Positions 1 through 14,249 of a stretch of 64,000 nt of DNA are shown piece after piece. Each line of letters starts with the position of its first letter. The first letter of the stretch is position 1. Both the position numbers and the translations under genes were made by a program. The stretch is from Pneumocystis sp. 'macacae' (Eukaryota; Ascomycota; Pneumocystomycetes; Pneumocystales; Pneumocystaceae). The stretch covers positions 310,001 through 374,000 of the forward strand of contig CM030726.1 of NCBI GenBank assembly GCA_018127085.1, in the 5' to 3' direction. Under the pieces are notes generated by a model. The model saw only the letters and a program-made list of their open reading frames with translations. It ran no database searches and was not told the origin of the DNA.

Positions 1-59
1 GTTATGAAAATATTTTCGAAAAACTTTGTCTATTCACTTTATTAGCATCGTATTTTTTT

Positions 60-453
60 TCATGCCATTTGACCTTTATTCTTTACTGTGTACAAAAACT
101 GTGCAATCATATCATATTCTTTGACTGGTAAGGCATTAAAATGTCGTCGTACAGCACTCTTTAGTGCTTCTCCTCCAGATAAAAATGTAACATCGCCTGG
201 ACGATCTCCTCCAGGTGCTTTCAATTTATATACATTTTTATATTTCCGAAGAGTAACAACTGGGAGTGTACTTATATCAAATATCTATATTACTCAGTAT
301 TTCAAATGAAATAAAACAAGTATTCACCGGTGCTGCTTCACGTACAGTATAGCCTTCTAGTCGGTCCCCAGGAAGCCGTTTTTGGCGAGAATTCGGACGA
401 TCCTGCGTTTCTATCCGCTGTTCTGGTTCAGTTTGCTTGGTTCGTGGCGGCAT
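60..453 (-). CDS. SAP30: SAP30-like Sin3-binding subunit of histone deacetylase complex
   Basis: Short nuclear protein of about 116 residues expected to bind Sin3 and stabilise the Rpd3-type histone deacetylase co-repressor complex. Two exons join in phase: 328-453 (start MPPRTKQTEP, basic and polar) and 60-284, with a 43-nt intron at 285-327. The second exon carries the family core: TLRKYKNVYKLK, then HFNALPVKEYDMIAQFLYTV, which lines up with the animal SAP30 pattern TLRRYKRHFKL...HF..IPV.E.DTL.YFIY.VKN. It is unusually small because it lacks the zinc-finger N-terminus of animal SAP30, as expected in fungi. Family assignment rests on the C-terminal domain. The donor could also be the GTACGT slightly upstream of the one chosen, which would alter only a few residues. 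Confidence 0.8.
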
Positions 454-1897
454 TACTGACAAACCAATGCTATTGATGGTACACAAAAATCAAGTTAGCT
501 GAATAAAATGTAGAAAAATAGAGGAACAATGGCTTATAACAAATTGTCTGTATTAATTAGATGCTAAGAAAATGTAATTAGCTTATAATGAGTTGACAAA
601 TAAACTAGGCAGTTCTGGTTTGTCGGAAATTAGTTGATGTTAGTAATTTAGTAAAAAATAAGCTTTAAAAAAACGAATACGTAGTACTAATAGAAATGTT
701 CTGAGCTTCAATTGTAGCAATAGTAACAAGTTTACTCGAAAATTTATGTGCGAAAAAGACTATAGAAAAAAACTAATATTGTAATTAGCAAAATTGTAAA
801 AATATAAAGCTAAGAACCTGTATTTATAATCAAAGCTATGAATCAGACGTATCAACTTCTGTGTTAAAAGAAGGACCAATAACAGGTAATTGCTAAGAAA
901 ATGAATAAAGTCAAAAAAATATTGAAATATACTTGATGGATTTGATTACGTATCCGTGGAATTCCTTGAGAAAAAAGAAGTGCTGTGCAAAAGTCAATAT
1001 CATTTTCTTGTTTTATATTTTACTAGATCTACCTCCTAAGACTGCAGTACTTCCCCAGATCAATAATGAAGTAAATCTGTTTGATAATGAGATATTACAA
1101 TAAAGGACAGAAAAAATAAAAAAACCCGTTAATCGTGACGTTATTCGAGTATTTCTTAATAGTTTTGTCTGTTTTAAAGTCTAATATGCTCTTTTTTTCA
1201 AATGTCTAGAAAATTAAAGAGAATTTTTAAAATCACATAACAAACCGAAACACAACGAAGTCCAATTTTGAAAGTATGCCTAGCCCTTGATATAAGTAGG
1301 CGATTCAGTACCATGGAATAGACAATAATCTGTCTCTTTATGTGTTTTTTATTAAAAACTTTTTTTTAAGTTTGAAAGTTGATTTTCGATTTAAAAAAGG
1401 TTATGAATTTCAGAAATCTAACGGAAAAGTATATTAAAATTATGTTAATGATGTGTATTTTTGTATTTCTAATAAAATTTTTCATAATTTTTTATAATAT
1501 TTTTATATAATAATAAAAATAAACAATAAGGTATTAAAAATGGAAGATAGTTTGTATTTAAATTAAATATTTGATTCTATTATAAAATACTAATTTTAGT
1601 ATTTAAGGATATTTTTATAGTTAGATTAAAATTTTTTGTTGAATTATTTTTTAAATATAACAGATTAAATCCAAAATGATTTTTAAATAAGAACATATTC
1701 TAACATAATTTGAAAAAATTTTACGTCACTTTTCCAATGTTTTATTAATATTTTTCAAGTATAATAATTATTGATAAATTTTTTAAATCAAGTAAAATTA
1801 TGATTAGTTCCAAATGTGATTTTTTTTTCGTATGAACACAAAAATGTATTTCTAAAGATGTTTTTAATAGATATATAAGAACTTATATGTATAATGT
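454..1897. other. AT-rich intergenic region, no gene recognised
   Basis: About 1.4 kb between the 5' end of the SAP30 gene and the 3' end of the EED gene. It is strongly AT-rich, with short homopolymer runs and stop codons in all frames. I found no exon chain with conserved protein motifs, no tRNA-like T-loop and no repeat array. The left part must hold the SAP30 promoter and the right part the EED 3' end. Confidence 0.6.
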
Positions 1898-3369
1898 TTA
1901 TTCCTGAATTTTAAATAAGGCAATTAACCCCATACTACCGACTGCTATTAAACAAGTTCCATCACGATTAATTGAAAGTTGTCGAATAGTTATAGAACTT
2001 TTGGGAATAGTCAGTATAACATTAGGTTTAATAAGTGTATAGGCATCTTTGTATTCAAGAGTTTCTGATATCTCCCATATAAATATTTTTGCTTTAAGAT
2101 TTCCAATTGCTAAAAATGTTTGGAAACGATTTTCTGTATATGAGTTCCATATGGCAAAACGCATGTACCATGGATTGCAATCAAAAATCATAAATTGTAA
2201 TAACTTTTGAAGTCCATTTCCAAATGAACTTCTTGTCTCTGACCATTCATGAGCTGTCGGTGCACATTCTGGGTGAGGTGGATCTTTATTGCTATCAAAT
2301 CCAATGATTTTCCAAAGAATAATTCTGCCTTCTTCTGCTGATTTAGAAAAAATAAGATCACCATAAAATTCTACACAGTCCACGTAATTTGTGTGTATTG
2401 CTGTAGTAGAAAAATGCTGATATTTGTTAATCCTTTTTTTAGGCGTATGTTTTTTTTACTGGATATGGCAAAGAAATCATATTATCCTTACTTCTATAAG
2501 ATATTTTTGACGTATCTGTTTTTGAAAAATTAGGAATTGCCCACATTTTTACAGAATTATCCATTCCCCCAGAAACTATGTATTGAGCTGAGTGATGAAA
2601 TGCCTGTAGAAAATAAGAATGTAATTTTGATAAACGTATGATACAATAGTTAAAACACGATCTTCATGTCCTCCTTCCCCTCCACATAATACTAATGTAG
2701 GTTGAATAGTATTTTCTTCCATGAGTGACCATACGCGTACAGTGTGATCAAAAGAAGCAGTTGCAATGATAGATGAATTTATTGGAGATACCTTGATATC
2801 TAAAATTTCCTAATAATTAAGTATATTAGTAATAAATATAAAGGCTTGTTACATCTCCATGTCCCTTTAATGACTTTAGAAATTAATATGTTGATGTTAT
2901 TCGACTTCTTAAATCCATTTACCTTTAATATTTTACCAGAATATATATCTATTACTTTGATTACACCTGATGCACCTGCTACACATAGTAAAGGTTTGTT
3001 TGTATTCTTCTCTATAGACCATGTGCAGCAACATAAATTTTCTTTTTCCTAATGATATTTTAAATAAAAAAAATATTATTAAATTTAGTAATATACATTT
3101 AAATCATAATATGTAGATAAAATTGATATTTTATTTCCATCTGTTTTTGCTATAATAACCTTTGTACATTAAAAAGACTTCAGCAAAAAGGTGAATTACC
3201 ATTTTGTTTCCCGTAATTGCAAAAATATCTTCATTTTGTGTGTTTTTTTGTGGAAAAAATTTAATATCAAAAAATGATGTATTACTCTTAACCTATTTGA
3301 ACATTAATATCTATAGCCAACAGTATTTACTTTTACGTAAATATATGATTGAATGTTGAATTGTTTCAT
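1898..3369 (-). CDS. EED: Polycomb repressive complex 2 WD40 subunit EED
   Basis: A WD40 propeller of roughly 380 residues in about seven exons. EED is the PRC2 core subunit that binds H3K27me3 and activates the Ezh-type methyltransferase. Landmarks from the N-terminus are: SFFDIKFFP and AITGNKMVI; then NLCCCTW with PLLCVAGASGVIKVIDI and VIKGHG; then CGGEGGHEDRVLT and VSGGMDNSVKMWAIP; then HFSTTAIHTNYVDCVEFYG and GDLIFSKSAEEGRIILWK; then CNPWYMRF, FLAIGNLKAKIFIWEIS, and TIRQLSINRDGTCLIAVGS at the end. These match animal EED segment by segment, especially HFST..IH.NYVDCV, the GG.EGH(R/E)D.VL element and the WYMRF motif, and are specific to EED rather than generic WD40 proteins. The start at 3369 is chosen because its exon ends in phase at a GTAAAAGT donor. 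In the methyl-lysine cage, the Phe of SFFDI and the Trp-Tyr of WYMRF are kept, while the human Tyr148 position appears to be Cys. Confidence 0.92.
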
Positions 3370-4381
3370 TAACCATGTATAAACTTTTTTTTGATATATC
3401 TGATTGTTTGTTTGACGATGTTTAATGACTTTTTTAAAAGTATTATATTTGATTAAATTAGTTATTGATGTCTATGTTATATATTTGATAGATTTATATT
3501 AATTTATATAAGTTTATATTTTTTTACCTTTTTTTTCATTGAGGCTTTTTGTATAATTTGATACAGATTTAATAATTTGATTAAATATAATTAATAGACA
3601 AATATTTACTTTTGTTTCTTTTTATTTTAAAACATTATATTTTTTATATGTTCTGTATGAAAAGACCAGATAGTTTAAATTATATTCATTACTAATGTTT
3701 TTCATTTTGATACACAAACTGGTTTTAAAGGCGTTATAAACGGAAGAAAGCTAAATATTTCATAAATATATCTTTCTTATGTAAAATAATAAATAAGTAA
3801 AGCAATTTTTTAAAAAAGTTCTTTAAAAGACAAAAAACATCTTTTCTACTATTAAAATATGATGTTTTGTCCAAGTTTTATATTTAATGACAAAAACAAT
3901 TTCTTATCTATATTTCTCTTTTTACATTTATTTATCTACTTTAAATTTTAAAACAAATAATATTTATAATATAATTAAATATAATTATTTTAAAGAACAT
4001 CTATATTTGTTGTATGAAAATCTTTTGCAATATTTAAAAGATGCAATATTTTTTAATAAAAGGAAATAAATATATAAATGGGTTTCTTTGTTATAACGAA
4101 CAAATTATATATATTATATATGAAATTTATTTTTTTTCTATAAATTAATTTTTTAATTTTAAAACTTTTTTAAATCATTAATTTCGATTATATATATTGA
4201 TTCTTGATTTCAAATTACTTTTGTTTAAATCTACTAATATATATACAATTTTAAAAAAGTAGAGGATTTTATTAACTGACGGTCTTAATTTTTTAGCAAG
4301 AAATTTAAAAAATATATATAAAAAATATATGTTTTTAAAAGGTTTTAGAAAATACTTCTTTAGCATTTATATAATAGTAAA
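3370..4381. promoter_or_regulatory. Divergent intergenic region between EED and aspartate aminotransferase
   Basis: About 1 kb of extremely AT-rich DNA separating two divergently transcribed genes, so it should hold both promoters. Long open stretches here (for example 3887-4069) consist only of Lys, Asn, Ile, Tyr and Phe codons and are composition artefacts. I see no specific operator or repeat. Confidence 0.55.
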
Positions 4382-5909
<1,528 letters not shown>

Positions 5910-6183
5910 TATATTTTTAAAATAATATTTTTATCTATTTTTTTAATATTTTATTAAATTTCAATTTATTTAAGAATTTAATTATATTTCTGTATTAATA
6001 GATTTATACTAAAGTAATTTTGTTAGGAAAGTTTTTGAAACATTTTTAAAAAATTATAAAATAATTAAGCGATTGATCTTATGAAAAAGTGTTAAAATTA
6101 ATGATTATTTAGATTGTAATTTGCTGTATAAAATGGTATTTAGGAATAAATATAATAAATATTTATATAAGTGATGCCAATTA

Positions 6184-9100
6184 TTATTTTCCCCAAAGAT
6201 AAAGTAAAATATCATTCTCAATAATTTCACCAGTAGTATTTACAAGTTTATGTATATTTTTTTGCAATTCTTTTTCAGGCATGTTATTAGAATGATGAAT
6301 GCTTTTAGAACAATTCAATGTATTATTGTGCATTTTAGTAAAATTTAATCTTTTTTCTTCTGCTAGCTTCACTATTTTTTCTTCAATAGTTCCTTTTATT
6401 ACATATAACCAAACGTACGTCTAAAAACTTAATAATATGGTCTAAATTACTTTATATTAATACCTGTTTAGTTTGACCAATCCTGTGAACACGATTTATA
6501 GCTTGTAATTCGATAGCAGTATTAATCAGAGGCTCGCCTAAAAACAATTAGATAAAATATAAATATAAATAATATTATACATAAGAAGACATTTGTTGCA
6601 TTTGTTAATGTAAGACCAGCTGATTGCGAATGAGCATGAAGCATAAAAACTTCGACCTAAAGTAATATAAGAAATTATTAGTTAAATTTTATAAATAATG
6701 TACGGAATGATCGTTTTTAAATTTTTCGACTGGATCATTCTTTATAGTTTTTTTTCTATAGCTTTCTGAGATTTTATCAAGTCTAGTGTATTTAATTCCA
6801 TTATTAGTAAAAGCATGCTGTAAAATATCCAACATCTCTTTCCATTGACTAAAAATAACAGACTTTGGAGTATTGGAATTTTCTCTACGAATCCACTATA
6901 TATATTATCATTAAAAGGCTTAATCAAATGATAAATTTACCAATAGATGTTTAATAATCATATCAACTTTAGCACCATATGATTTTTTCAATTTTATGTT
7001 CTTAATTTCTAAAAACATTTCATTATTAACTTTACTGTAACTTTCCTCTGAATTTTCATGATTTAAGAAATAAATATTAGAGTTTCCATGATTATCATTC
7101 GTTTTGCAGTCATTATATGCTATATTATAGCAATCTTTTCGTTTAATCTCAGCCTGTAGTAATTAGAATGATAAATACAAAGCTATTTGTTTAAGATTAC
7201 TTTACACGATGGGCATGTTTGATGTTCCAGGAGCCATTGTGTTATACAAGACCTACAAAAGATATGTCCTAGAGATATTGAATTCATGAATATCTTTTTA
7301 AAATATTTACCACATTTTGTTAGGATACCTGAATAAAATTATAAATAGGCTCAAACAAAATAAATCTATTTACCGAAATTAAATATATTTTGACATATAA
7401 CACATATTTTATCTATTTCAGATGTATCTTGTGATGTTTTACGAAGATGTTTTAAATAACGTAAACTTCCTTGATTTGAGAATATAACAGATTCAAGATA
7501 TTTTATTTTATCATTCAATTCTTTCATTTTTTTCGTATAATTTTGAGGTTCAAAAAGTGTTTCATCTAATTCAGATACATAATCAGAAATAATTTGAAGC
7601 TGACGATAATATTCAATTCGTGCATTATGTACATGCGATAAGTCTGATATTTCTCTAGTACGTTTAGTTATTTTTAAAGTTTATATAAATTTACTTTTCT
7701 AGATTAAAATTAATTTTTATCTGACTTTTCAAAATTTCTGATAAACAATATACTTCTGAGTTTGAAATATCTTTTTCTTGATAGATTTTTTTATTTTCTC
7801 CTATATTTACATCATTTATTTGTTTTGAAAAACGTAAATTGTTTATTATTGATTTTAAAGACAAATTAGATTTTGGTCGCAATTCTTCGGTAATAGTAGC
7901 TAATTGAAATTTTAATTGTGTTTGTTCACTAGCAAGACGGGTTTGAGTTTCTACTATTGTAAGAAGACTCTTTTGTCCAGCTTAAAATTAGTCTAAAACA
8001 CTATAAAATATATTATTTATACTTATAGTTTCAATCCTTGAAGCAACAGCACTACGAAGAGCTTCCTGAATATTTATTAAAATAAATATTATATAAAAAA
8101 ATATTAAAACCTGATATTGATATGCATCTTCCATAATATCTAATGATTTAATGTATTCCTCGCCATTGATATTTTCCTTATTATGATCTACTAAATCCGA
8201 AAGCGATAGTTCAATTATTTTTTGACGCCATTCTGTAATTTTCTCTGTTTGATCATTTAATTTTTTAATAAGGTTTTGTAAAGACTTAATAATATGTTTT
8301 GAATTAATATTTCCTATAAATTCAGAAACATTTAATTTAGGAACATCAGTAAATTTACTATTATTAACTTTTTCTGATAGTTTATTCATTAAAAAAATAG
8401 CTTTACTCTCTGTTTCCAACAAAATCTAACTTTATGAACAAATATATTTTTAATGAAGATATATTACTTCTCTTCGAATTTTTTCTGCCTTTTCATAATA
8501 TTCGTCCTCTTTTTCTCTGTTTCCAAGTTGAAAATATGCAGTTCCAATAAAAAATGTAAGTCTATGGGCAAGACTCCGCCAATGTCTTAAATGATTTTGT
8601 ATAAATTTTATAGACGCCTTTTTTTCTTCAGTATTACGATAGTTAGATGTTAAATCTTCATTTGTCATATGGATAGAGTCCTGAAAACCGTTTTCTATGT
8701 ATAATGAATTACTTTGTTTGATTTTCTCTATTTTTTGTTCCAATATATTCATTTTATTTTGAGTGATTTCTAAAATAGGAAGCCATATATTTAATGCTTC
8801 TTGTGGTTCTTTTTTTCCTTCATGAAGTCTTCCAATAGTAAATTTTGATGTATAAAGTAATCTTTCATCATTATCAATAATATCATAAAACTTTCTTAAC
8901 ATTGCATCTAGTGCTATTCAATTTTAATAGTAATTTATAAATTTTACTTAAATACCTTCAGAAAGCATCATTAATTGATCACCAAAATTTGTTTTATTAA
9001 TAGTACCAATTTGTATATGGCAACACGTTTGTCTTAATCTTAATAACCATTGTTTCATTTTATCTTTAAAATCATCAAAATTCCAATTAAGATTTACAGG

Positions 9101-11000
9101 ATTTTTTTGATTATCAAAACCAATATCTTCTAGTGCTTGTTTTAATAAAAAAGAATAATTATGTTCTTCAACAGGGGTAAAATCCAACAATAAAATTATT
9201 TTTTCTTGTTTAGGAAATATTATTTGATCTCCAATATATTTTTTAGTATGACGACATGTTATCAAACTAAATAAAGATATAAAAGCAGATGTGTTTTTTG
9301 AATCGCCAATAAGACGTTTCCATATTTTGTTGCAGTTAAAAGGATAAAGACGTAAAAATACTAAAAGTCCATATAAATCAGAAAGAGAATTATGCACAGG
9401 AGTTCCAGTAATACACCATGCATGCACTCTAGGGATGCAAAGGGCAGTAACTATAAAAATTAATACTAAGTAGAACATAAAAATTATTATACGGGATGCG
9501 TTTGATACTCCTGTTTCAATCATTTGGGCTTCATCAACACATACTCTCCAAAATTGTATTTGTACCAGAGGAGAAAGTTTAGGAATATATTTTTTGTTAT
9601 GTCTTAATGATCTTTCTGGCATTAAGTTTATATAGTGCACCTCAGAACTAATGATTTAATATATATATATGTTCTGAACATTTTACCTTAATATATTATA
9701 GCTAGTAATAATTACATCATATTCTACTAAATATTCGACAGAGAGTTCTGATGAAGAATTCTTCAATCCAAAATAATGCAAAATCTTTAAATGAGGAGCA
9801 AATTTTGAAAACTCTGTTATCCATTGCCGTAATATTGAAGATGGGGTGATAATCAACGTTGTTTTTGACGCAACAACATATCTTTCAATATATATGTCAA
9901 AAATTTTACACTTAGGAATCTCTTTTCTCTTATTTCTGTATACAATTTAGACTATAATTTTAATACTGAATCTTTTACTTTAAAATTAAAGCAATCATTT
10001 CCACTGTTTTCCCAAGACCCATTTCCTGAAATATTTAGAAATTATTTAAAATAAACAATAATAATACTTCTGCAAGAATTCCACCACTAACATCTTTAAA
10101 TGTATTTTTAACATCAATAATATTAGAACAAATTATTCCATAAATTTTATTATAATAAACTTGTTTTCCATCTGCATCTACTGAAACTTCCCATGTAGGA
10201 GGAATACAATTATCAGTCGAATTCGACATATCAGGTATATATTTTTCTCTTTTAAGCATCCATCCAAGTGCTTCTTTTTGAAATGGCAATAGATTTGCAT
10301 TTATTTCATGAGGGGAAACAAAAGCAGATGCTTCTGATTCTGGAACACCATGAATATTATCATAAAAGAGTGCAGGACTAATAGAAATTTGGGAATCTGA
10401 TGTACATGGAAATGCATAATGCATAAGTTCTGAAATTAAACTTTTGCCGTATGTTGTGCGTTTTTGAAAAATTTTTGAATTTTCAATAGAAAAATTGTCT
10501 TCATATCTCATAGATATAGATAATTTTACAATAAAATACCATTTATTTTCCGATTCTATAAACTGTAGTGTTTCACATGTTTGAAAATAATGCTTAATTG
10601 ATTTCCCATATACTGATTCATTTTGTGACGATCTTATCCCTGAAATCAGCTCATGAATAGGCACTAGCACTTTCTGACTTTCTTCAGAGCAAATATAAAC
10701 CGCAAGAACAGATTTCGATTCATAATTTATTAAATACAATAACGACTCGTCTAGAGTGAAAAGAATATACGATTCCAACGACTTTAGTAAATCCCCTGAT
10801 TTCTTAGAAAACTCTTCCCACAATGCGTCATTAAGGATCTCTAATTTTATTTCAAAACGCACAATAATTGCTTCCTTACGTATCTCGGTTTTCTGCTTTT
10901 TGCATTCAGGTGACTTTTCTTCAGTCTGTTTTTTGACAATATTCTCATAAATCGCATCAAGATTAATAAAATTGTGCTGGTCAGATGAAATAAAAAACAT
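6184..11000 (-). CDS. IRC20: IRC20/SHPRH-type Swi2/Snf2 ATPase with RING finger
   Basis: Large nuclear protein, roughly 1,400-1,500 residues, combining a split Swi2/Snf2 helicase with an E3 RING, as in Irc20/SHPRH proteins of DNA-damage tolerance and recombination. In order: a variable N-terminus (start MFFISSDQHN at 11000); the helicase entry NLLPFQKEALGWMLKRE; Walker A EMGLGKT after an intron near 10025; the DEAQ box in RVCVDEAQMIE; and motif III CITGTPVHNSLSDLYG. A long helical insert (about 9600-7700) with coiled-coil-rich exons follows. The C3HC4 RING has CVICQNIFNFG, ILTKCGH and IFCRSCITQWLLEHQTCPSC around 7410-7200. The C-terminal lobe has motif VI INRVHRIGQTKQTYVW. A RING placed between the two ATPase lobes after a long insert is the diagnostic arrangement. 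IRC20 versus SHPRH naming is uncertain; the architecture is not. Confidence 0.88.
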
Positions 11001-11433
11001 ATGAATTTTTAAACAAACAAACGTTTTTAAAAATTAACTAATTGCCTCAAAATCTATTAAAAACCTATTTTTTGTCATACTTCTGCCGCAGATAAAACTT
11101 TCGCTTCTAACACATACATATTTCTTAAATATTCGTTTTTTATGCTTTTGTTGTTTTTAAAAAGTATTTTAATTTTGAGTTTTCTTTGATTTTGGTTATT
11201 TTTGAATATTTTGAAATTTCAAAAAAAACAATTCCAAGAACACGGAAAAACCTTTTAATTCTCCTATAAATATTTGCTTTTTTAATTAAAAATGCCCTTT
11301 CTTTTTGTTTTTTTTTAAAAAAACGGAATATTAATTAATATAAAAATAAGATTAACGGTTATTGTTCGTCCTGAGTAAACCTCAAGACAAATAAAATATA
11401 AATAGCTTAAGAGAATCTTGAGGCCAAAAAAGT
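11001..11433. promoter_or_regulatory. Divergent promoter region between IRC20-like and acyl-CoA synthetase genes
   Basis: About 430 bp of AT-rich sequence with several T- and A-runs between the two start codons. No coding exon or specific site was recognised. Confidence 0.5.
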
Positions 11434-13839
11434 ATGAAAAAAGTGTTTTCAAGAGGTAAATACCTATTTCAAATGGAATATATGTGTTTATGTTTTTTTT
11501 TTTGCAATAGAATATGGTACGGAGACTATTAAAGGAGAAAGTCTGATTAGACGATCAGTACTTTCTATGGATAGTCTTGTTACTAAACCATCTGATAAAA
11601 TTAACACGATTTATGATTTATTGAAGAAATCTTCAGAAGATTATGGAGAAAAAAGAGCTCTAGGAACACGTAAAGTTATTAAACTTCATACTGAAGAAAA
11701 AGTATTTATAAGAATTGTTAATGGAAAAGAAGAGAAGGCTGTAAAGGACTGGACATACTATGAGCTGAGTGATTATGAGTATATTACTTTTAAAGAACTT
11801 TATAGGAAAGTACATGTTATAGGATCAGGGCTTCGAGCATTAGGGTTTTGTAAAAATGATAGAATAGCTATGTATGCAGCAACCAGGTAAGAAGAGTATT
11901 TTTTCTGCATCTTTTAATTTTTTAGTGTAGAGTGGCTCTCTATGGCGTTTTGTATGTATTTTTCTATTCATAATATGTACTTATTTTTACAAAAGCGTGT
12001 GTTACTCAATCTTTAACAATTGTTGCAGCATATGATACTCTTAGAGATGGTCTTGTTCCATCTTTTATTGAAACAGGAATTAAAGGAGTATTCTGTGATG
12101 CTAAGCTTCTTCCAAATTTTATTACTTCTTTAGAGAATATTGTTACTTTAAAAGTTATAATATATTGTGGAGAACCAGATGATGAAATTATTGACCATAT
12201 TAAGAAAGATTTCAGCTATATAACGCTTATTTCTTATGAAGAAATAGAATTTCTTGGTAAAGAGAATCCAGTTGATCCGGTTCCTCCTTCACCAAGTGAT
12301 TTTTTGTGTATTATGTATACTTCTGGATCAACAAATGCTCCTAAAGGAGTAGTTATAACTCATTCTAATGTAGTGGCTTCAGGTTTTTAAGTTTTTATGT
12401 GTTGAATTCTATATTAAGAATAAAAAAGTTTCAGGAATAACTTATGGGTTTGGATCCTATTTAACTCAGAATGATACTGTGTTGTCCTATTTACCGCTTG
12501 CACATATTTATGAGTTTGTCTTTGAGATGTTTTGTATTTATCATGGGATTACTATTGGTTATGGTACTGTAAAAACTTTAAGTGATCTCAATTGTCGAAA
12601 CTGTAAAGGTGATATTCAAACATTTAAGCCTTCAATAATGACTGGGTATTTTTTATTTTTTTTTAATTTTTTTATTTATTTAGATTAGAGTACCTGCTGT
12701 TTGGGAAAATGTACGAAAAGGTATAATTCAAAAATTAAACTCTCTTTCAAGGTTGAGACGGTCTTTTTTTTGGTTTTCATTTAAAATAAAATCCTATCTT
12801 TTATTTCATCATTTCCCGGGCACTAAAATTTTTGATATTCTTGTTTTTAAACATATACGTGCTGCTATGGGTGGTCGTATTCGGGTCATTTTTAATGGGG
12901 GTGCTTCTATTTCATTAGATACTCAAAAATTTTTAAGTACTGTTATCTGTCCTATGTATACAGGTTATGGTCTTACTGAAACATCTGCGTATCTTTAAAT
13001 TATTTTGTTTGCAAATTATTTGACAATTATTTAGGGCATGTACAATTATGACTCCTGAACAATTTTGTTTAGGAACCGTTGGCTCTATATCACCAAATGT
13101 TGAGGTCAAGCTTGTTGATGTTCCTGATGCTGGATATTTTACAAATTCTTCTCCACAACAAGGAGAAATATGGATTCGTGGTGGACCAGTATCTCAAGGT
13201 TATTATAATCGAGATCAGGAAAATAAAGAAGCATATACAGATGATTCTTGGTTTAAAACAGGCGATATTGGTGAATGGACAGTGACTGGAATGCTTCGAA
13301 TAATTGATCGGAAAAAGAATCTAGTAAAAACACAAAATGGAGAATATATTGCTCTTGAGAAAGTATATTTAAATTTTTTATATAAGATTGTTTTACTAAT
13401 CTCTGAAAGTTGGAATCTGTATATCGCTCTTGTGATATAGTTAGTAATATTTGTGTTTATGCGGACCCGGAACATGTCAGACCTGTAGCTATCGTTGTTC
13501 CTTCTGAAATTCCTCTTAGGAAGTATCTTGAAACTAAACAAATATTATTTGAAGATGGTGATTTATATACACTTTGTCAAAGTAAAGAGGTTCGGCATGC
13601 AGTTTTAAACGAGTTATTAAAATTAGGAAAACAAAATAATTTTGCTAAAATTGAGTTGCTTCAAAATGTAGTTCTTATTCATGAAGAATTTACTGTTCAA
13701 AATGTATGTATTTTTATATTTTTCTTGTTTTTTAATACTTATTTTTTAGGAATTATTAACCGCTGCACAGAAATTTCAAAGAAAGAAAATTCAAACTAGA
13801 TATCAGAAAGAAATTGCTATAGCTTATGAAACATCTTAG
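11434..13839 (+). CDS. Long-chain fatty acid--CoA ligase (Faa1/Faa4 type)
   Basis: Acyl-CoA synthetase that activates long-chain fatty acids with ATP and CoA. The first exon, 11434-11455 (MKKVFSR), joins across a 55-nt intron to EYGTETIKGESLIRRSV, the family N-terminus before DKINTIYDLLKKSSEDYG. Later exons give the AMP-binding P-loop YTSGSTNAPKGVVITH, SYLPLAHIYEFVFEM, GGRIRVIFNGGASIS, YTGYGLTETSA, the adenylate-binding FKTGDIGEW, and the hinge/fatty-acyl signature DRKKNLVKTQNGEYIALEK. The protein is about 690 residues, full length for yeast Faa1-like enzymes, and ends YETS with stop 13837-13839. There is no obvious peroxisomal SKL ending. In a host-dependent fungus this enzyme would fit use of imported fatty acids, but that is inference. 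Confidence 0.93.
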
Positions 13840-14249
13840 ACTGTTTTTATATTTTTACGTAGTTCTAATGATAATTTCATTTTGGTAGTTAATTTTCTTA
13901 ATATTTAATTTTCTTATGCTTTATCTACTTGTATAGATAGAAATACTAATTCTTTTATAAAATAGTTTTTTTAAATCATGAAAAAATTGCTTTATTAATA
14001 GTATAAAATTGTTCTTTCAGAGTATTTTTTCGTATTTTAGAAATTTTGAGAATAATATACTATTCTAATATTGTTTTTTAGAATATTCTAACAAGAATAT
14101 GGATTATATAATGTTGATTATTTTCTGTATATTTAAATAAAATAGTAAACTACGTAGGATATTTAATTTTTTAAGAAAACATTATTTTAATTTTTAAAAA
14201 TTAAAAATAAAAAAATAAAGTTTATTTTTATCAAAAATAAATTAATTTA
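13840..14249. other. Intergenic region, AT-rich
   Basis: About 410 bp between two genes on the plus strand. It should contain the 3' end of the acyl-CoA ligase transcript and the eIF3g promoter. The sequence has an imperfect AT-rich palindromic look around 14040-14100 (repeated AGAATATTCTAA-like words) but no coding evidence. Confidence 0.5.

Noticed and set aside
3887..4366. Open frames of about 60 codons on both strands
   Set aside because: Composed almost only of Ile, Lys, Asn, Tyr and Phe codons, as expected by chance in very AT-rich DNA.
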